Origin: Lepturacanthus savala
Taxonomy: Eukaryota; Chordata; Actinopteri; Scombriformes; Trichiuridae
Assembly (NCBI GenBank): GCA_030544235.1
Contig: CM060463.1
Location: 16,865,690-16,929,689, forward strand
Length of the DNA: 64,000 bases
Reading direction: 5' to 3'
The position numbers and the translations under genes were made by a program. Below, piece by piece: positions 63,012 to 64,000 of this stretch (its first letter is position 1; each line of letters opens with the position of its first letter). Below the pieces are notes generated by a model. The model made no database searches. It was given only the letters and a program-made list of their open reading frames with translations, and was not told the origin of the DNA.

Positions 63012-64000
63012 CTTAATATAAACAGAAAGAACACACACACATCAGAGCAGAGACATCACAGCTGACTTCATCAAAAGAGCCATGACATAGTGCTGCTATA
63101 TAAAGACAGAAAAAGTTGTGTAACGAATGAGAAAAATAGAGCACATGCGCACACACACAGCCGATCACTGTATGACTGAAGTTTGTGTTAATGAAGGATC
63201 GTCTGTTGCAGAATGTCACAGAAACAGTTGCAAAAAGAAGCTTTAATATTTAACAGGTGTGTTTGTGCTGCACTAATGCAGGTTGAAACGAAATGTTATT
63301 TTCCAGTAAGGTTTATGGTTCATGCAATATAGACAAAATAATCTAGATAAATATCATCACTGTCTTCATGTCCAAGGATTTTGTGGTTTTGTTGGATCGA
63401 ATGACTTCCTCCCACTGGCTGGTGTCAGCACAGAACAGAGGTGTGTTCACTATAACCATCGGGTGTAAAAATCCAACCGTCTTTTAGTTTGTGTTTATAT
63501 TAAATTGAACGTTATTTGGAGATATCACAAGTATGCAGACCAAGAAATAATAAACAATAGACAGACACACATATGTTTACTGGATTGTTCTTTTCCCTCA
63601 AAGTTAAGGTGACAATGGGAGCAGGTGAAAAGATTTACAGTGTATGTATAATTCATTTATTTAATCACAATTGTCCTATAGTAATCAACACTTTAGGGAT
63701 ATTTTTTCAAGTTTTGAATACTATGTTTACTACTAATATTATATACTATGTATTGTATATATTATATACTAATATGTGAGTGGACAAATGTGCTTTAGAA
63801 AAATCTTTATTTAATATCATTTATTTTTCTCAATTTTGAACCTGCATTTAAAATACACACACACACACACGCACAATAGTAAGTACTCAGACCCCCTTAA
63901 ATTTTTCACTCCATTATATTGTAGCCATTTTCAGTTTTTCTTTTTTAATAAATCTGCAAAAAATTAATCAATTTCATGTTTTTCTTCTGTTAATATGGGA
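63012..64000 (-). other. arfrp1 intron running off the window
   Basis: This lies upstream of the acceptor ending TTATATTAAG. I found no exon for the switch I/II part of ARFRP1 (for example FWDLGGQE) in either half, so the next exon must lie beyond 64000. There is a short CA run at about 63856-63872. Confidence 0.6.

Overview
This window looks like nuclear DNA from a teleost fish. It has intron-rich vertebrate genes with GT-AG splice sites, long perfect (TA)n and (CA)n tracts, decayed Tc1-like transposons and LINE fragments, and a gene order (helz2, stmn3, arfrp1) whose human counterparts lie close together on chromosome 20q13.33. No species can be named from sequence alone. All four recognised protein genes lie on the minus strand, so transcription runs from high to low coordinates.

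Layout: 1-2915 is the 3' flank and probable 3' UTR of stk35. 2916-5517 is stk35, a two-exon nuclear Ser/Thr kinase gene whose first exon sits in a GC-rich, CpG-rich block. 5.6-7.9 kb is intergenic, with a retroelement-like block close to the stk35 5' end. 7901-27170 is a complete helz2 gene: 19 coding exons that join in frame to 2893 codons, encoding CCCH zinc-finger modules, an SF1 helicase, an RNB-type exoribonuclease domain and a second SF1 helicase. 27.2-29.9 kb is AT-rich and holds a 102-bp TA tract, a probable 5' UTR acceptor, a candidate non-coding first exon and promoter-like motifs. 32525-55765 is stmn3 (five coding exons, 181 codons) with an 18-kb first intron full of repeats, including a LINE fragment, a dead Tc1 element, several near-perfect hairpins, a small membrane-protein-like ORF and a TATA-headed plus-strand candidate exon. 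55.9-61.3 kb is intergenic with a decayed LINE reverse transcriptase. 61268-63011 holds the last four coding exons of arfrp1, whose 5' exons lie beyond the window.

The genes do not form one pathway. HELZ2 is an interferon-inducible RNA helicase/nuclease and nuclear-receptor coactivator, STMN3 a neuronal tubulin-binding phosphoprotein, ARFRP1 a trans-Golgi GTPase, and STK35 a nuclear/actin-linked kinase. I saw no undescribed multi-gene system. The best leads are two GC-AG introns forced by reading frame (helz2 intron 11 and stmn3 intron 4), a substituted acidic position in the RNB active-site motif of HELZ2, a candidate helz2 upstream exon with a short uORF and IRF/NRF1-like motifs, a set of short-spacer inverted repeats that look like template-switch products, and two unrecognised small ORF candidates inside stmn3 intron 1.
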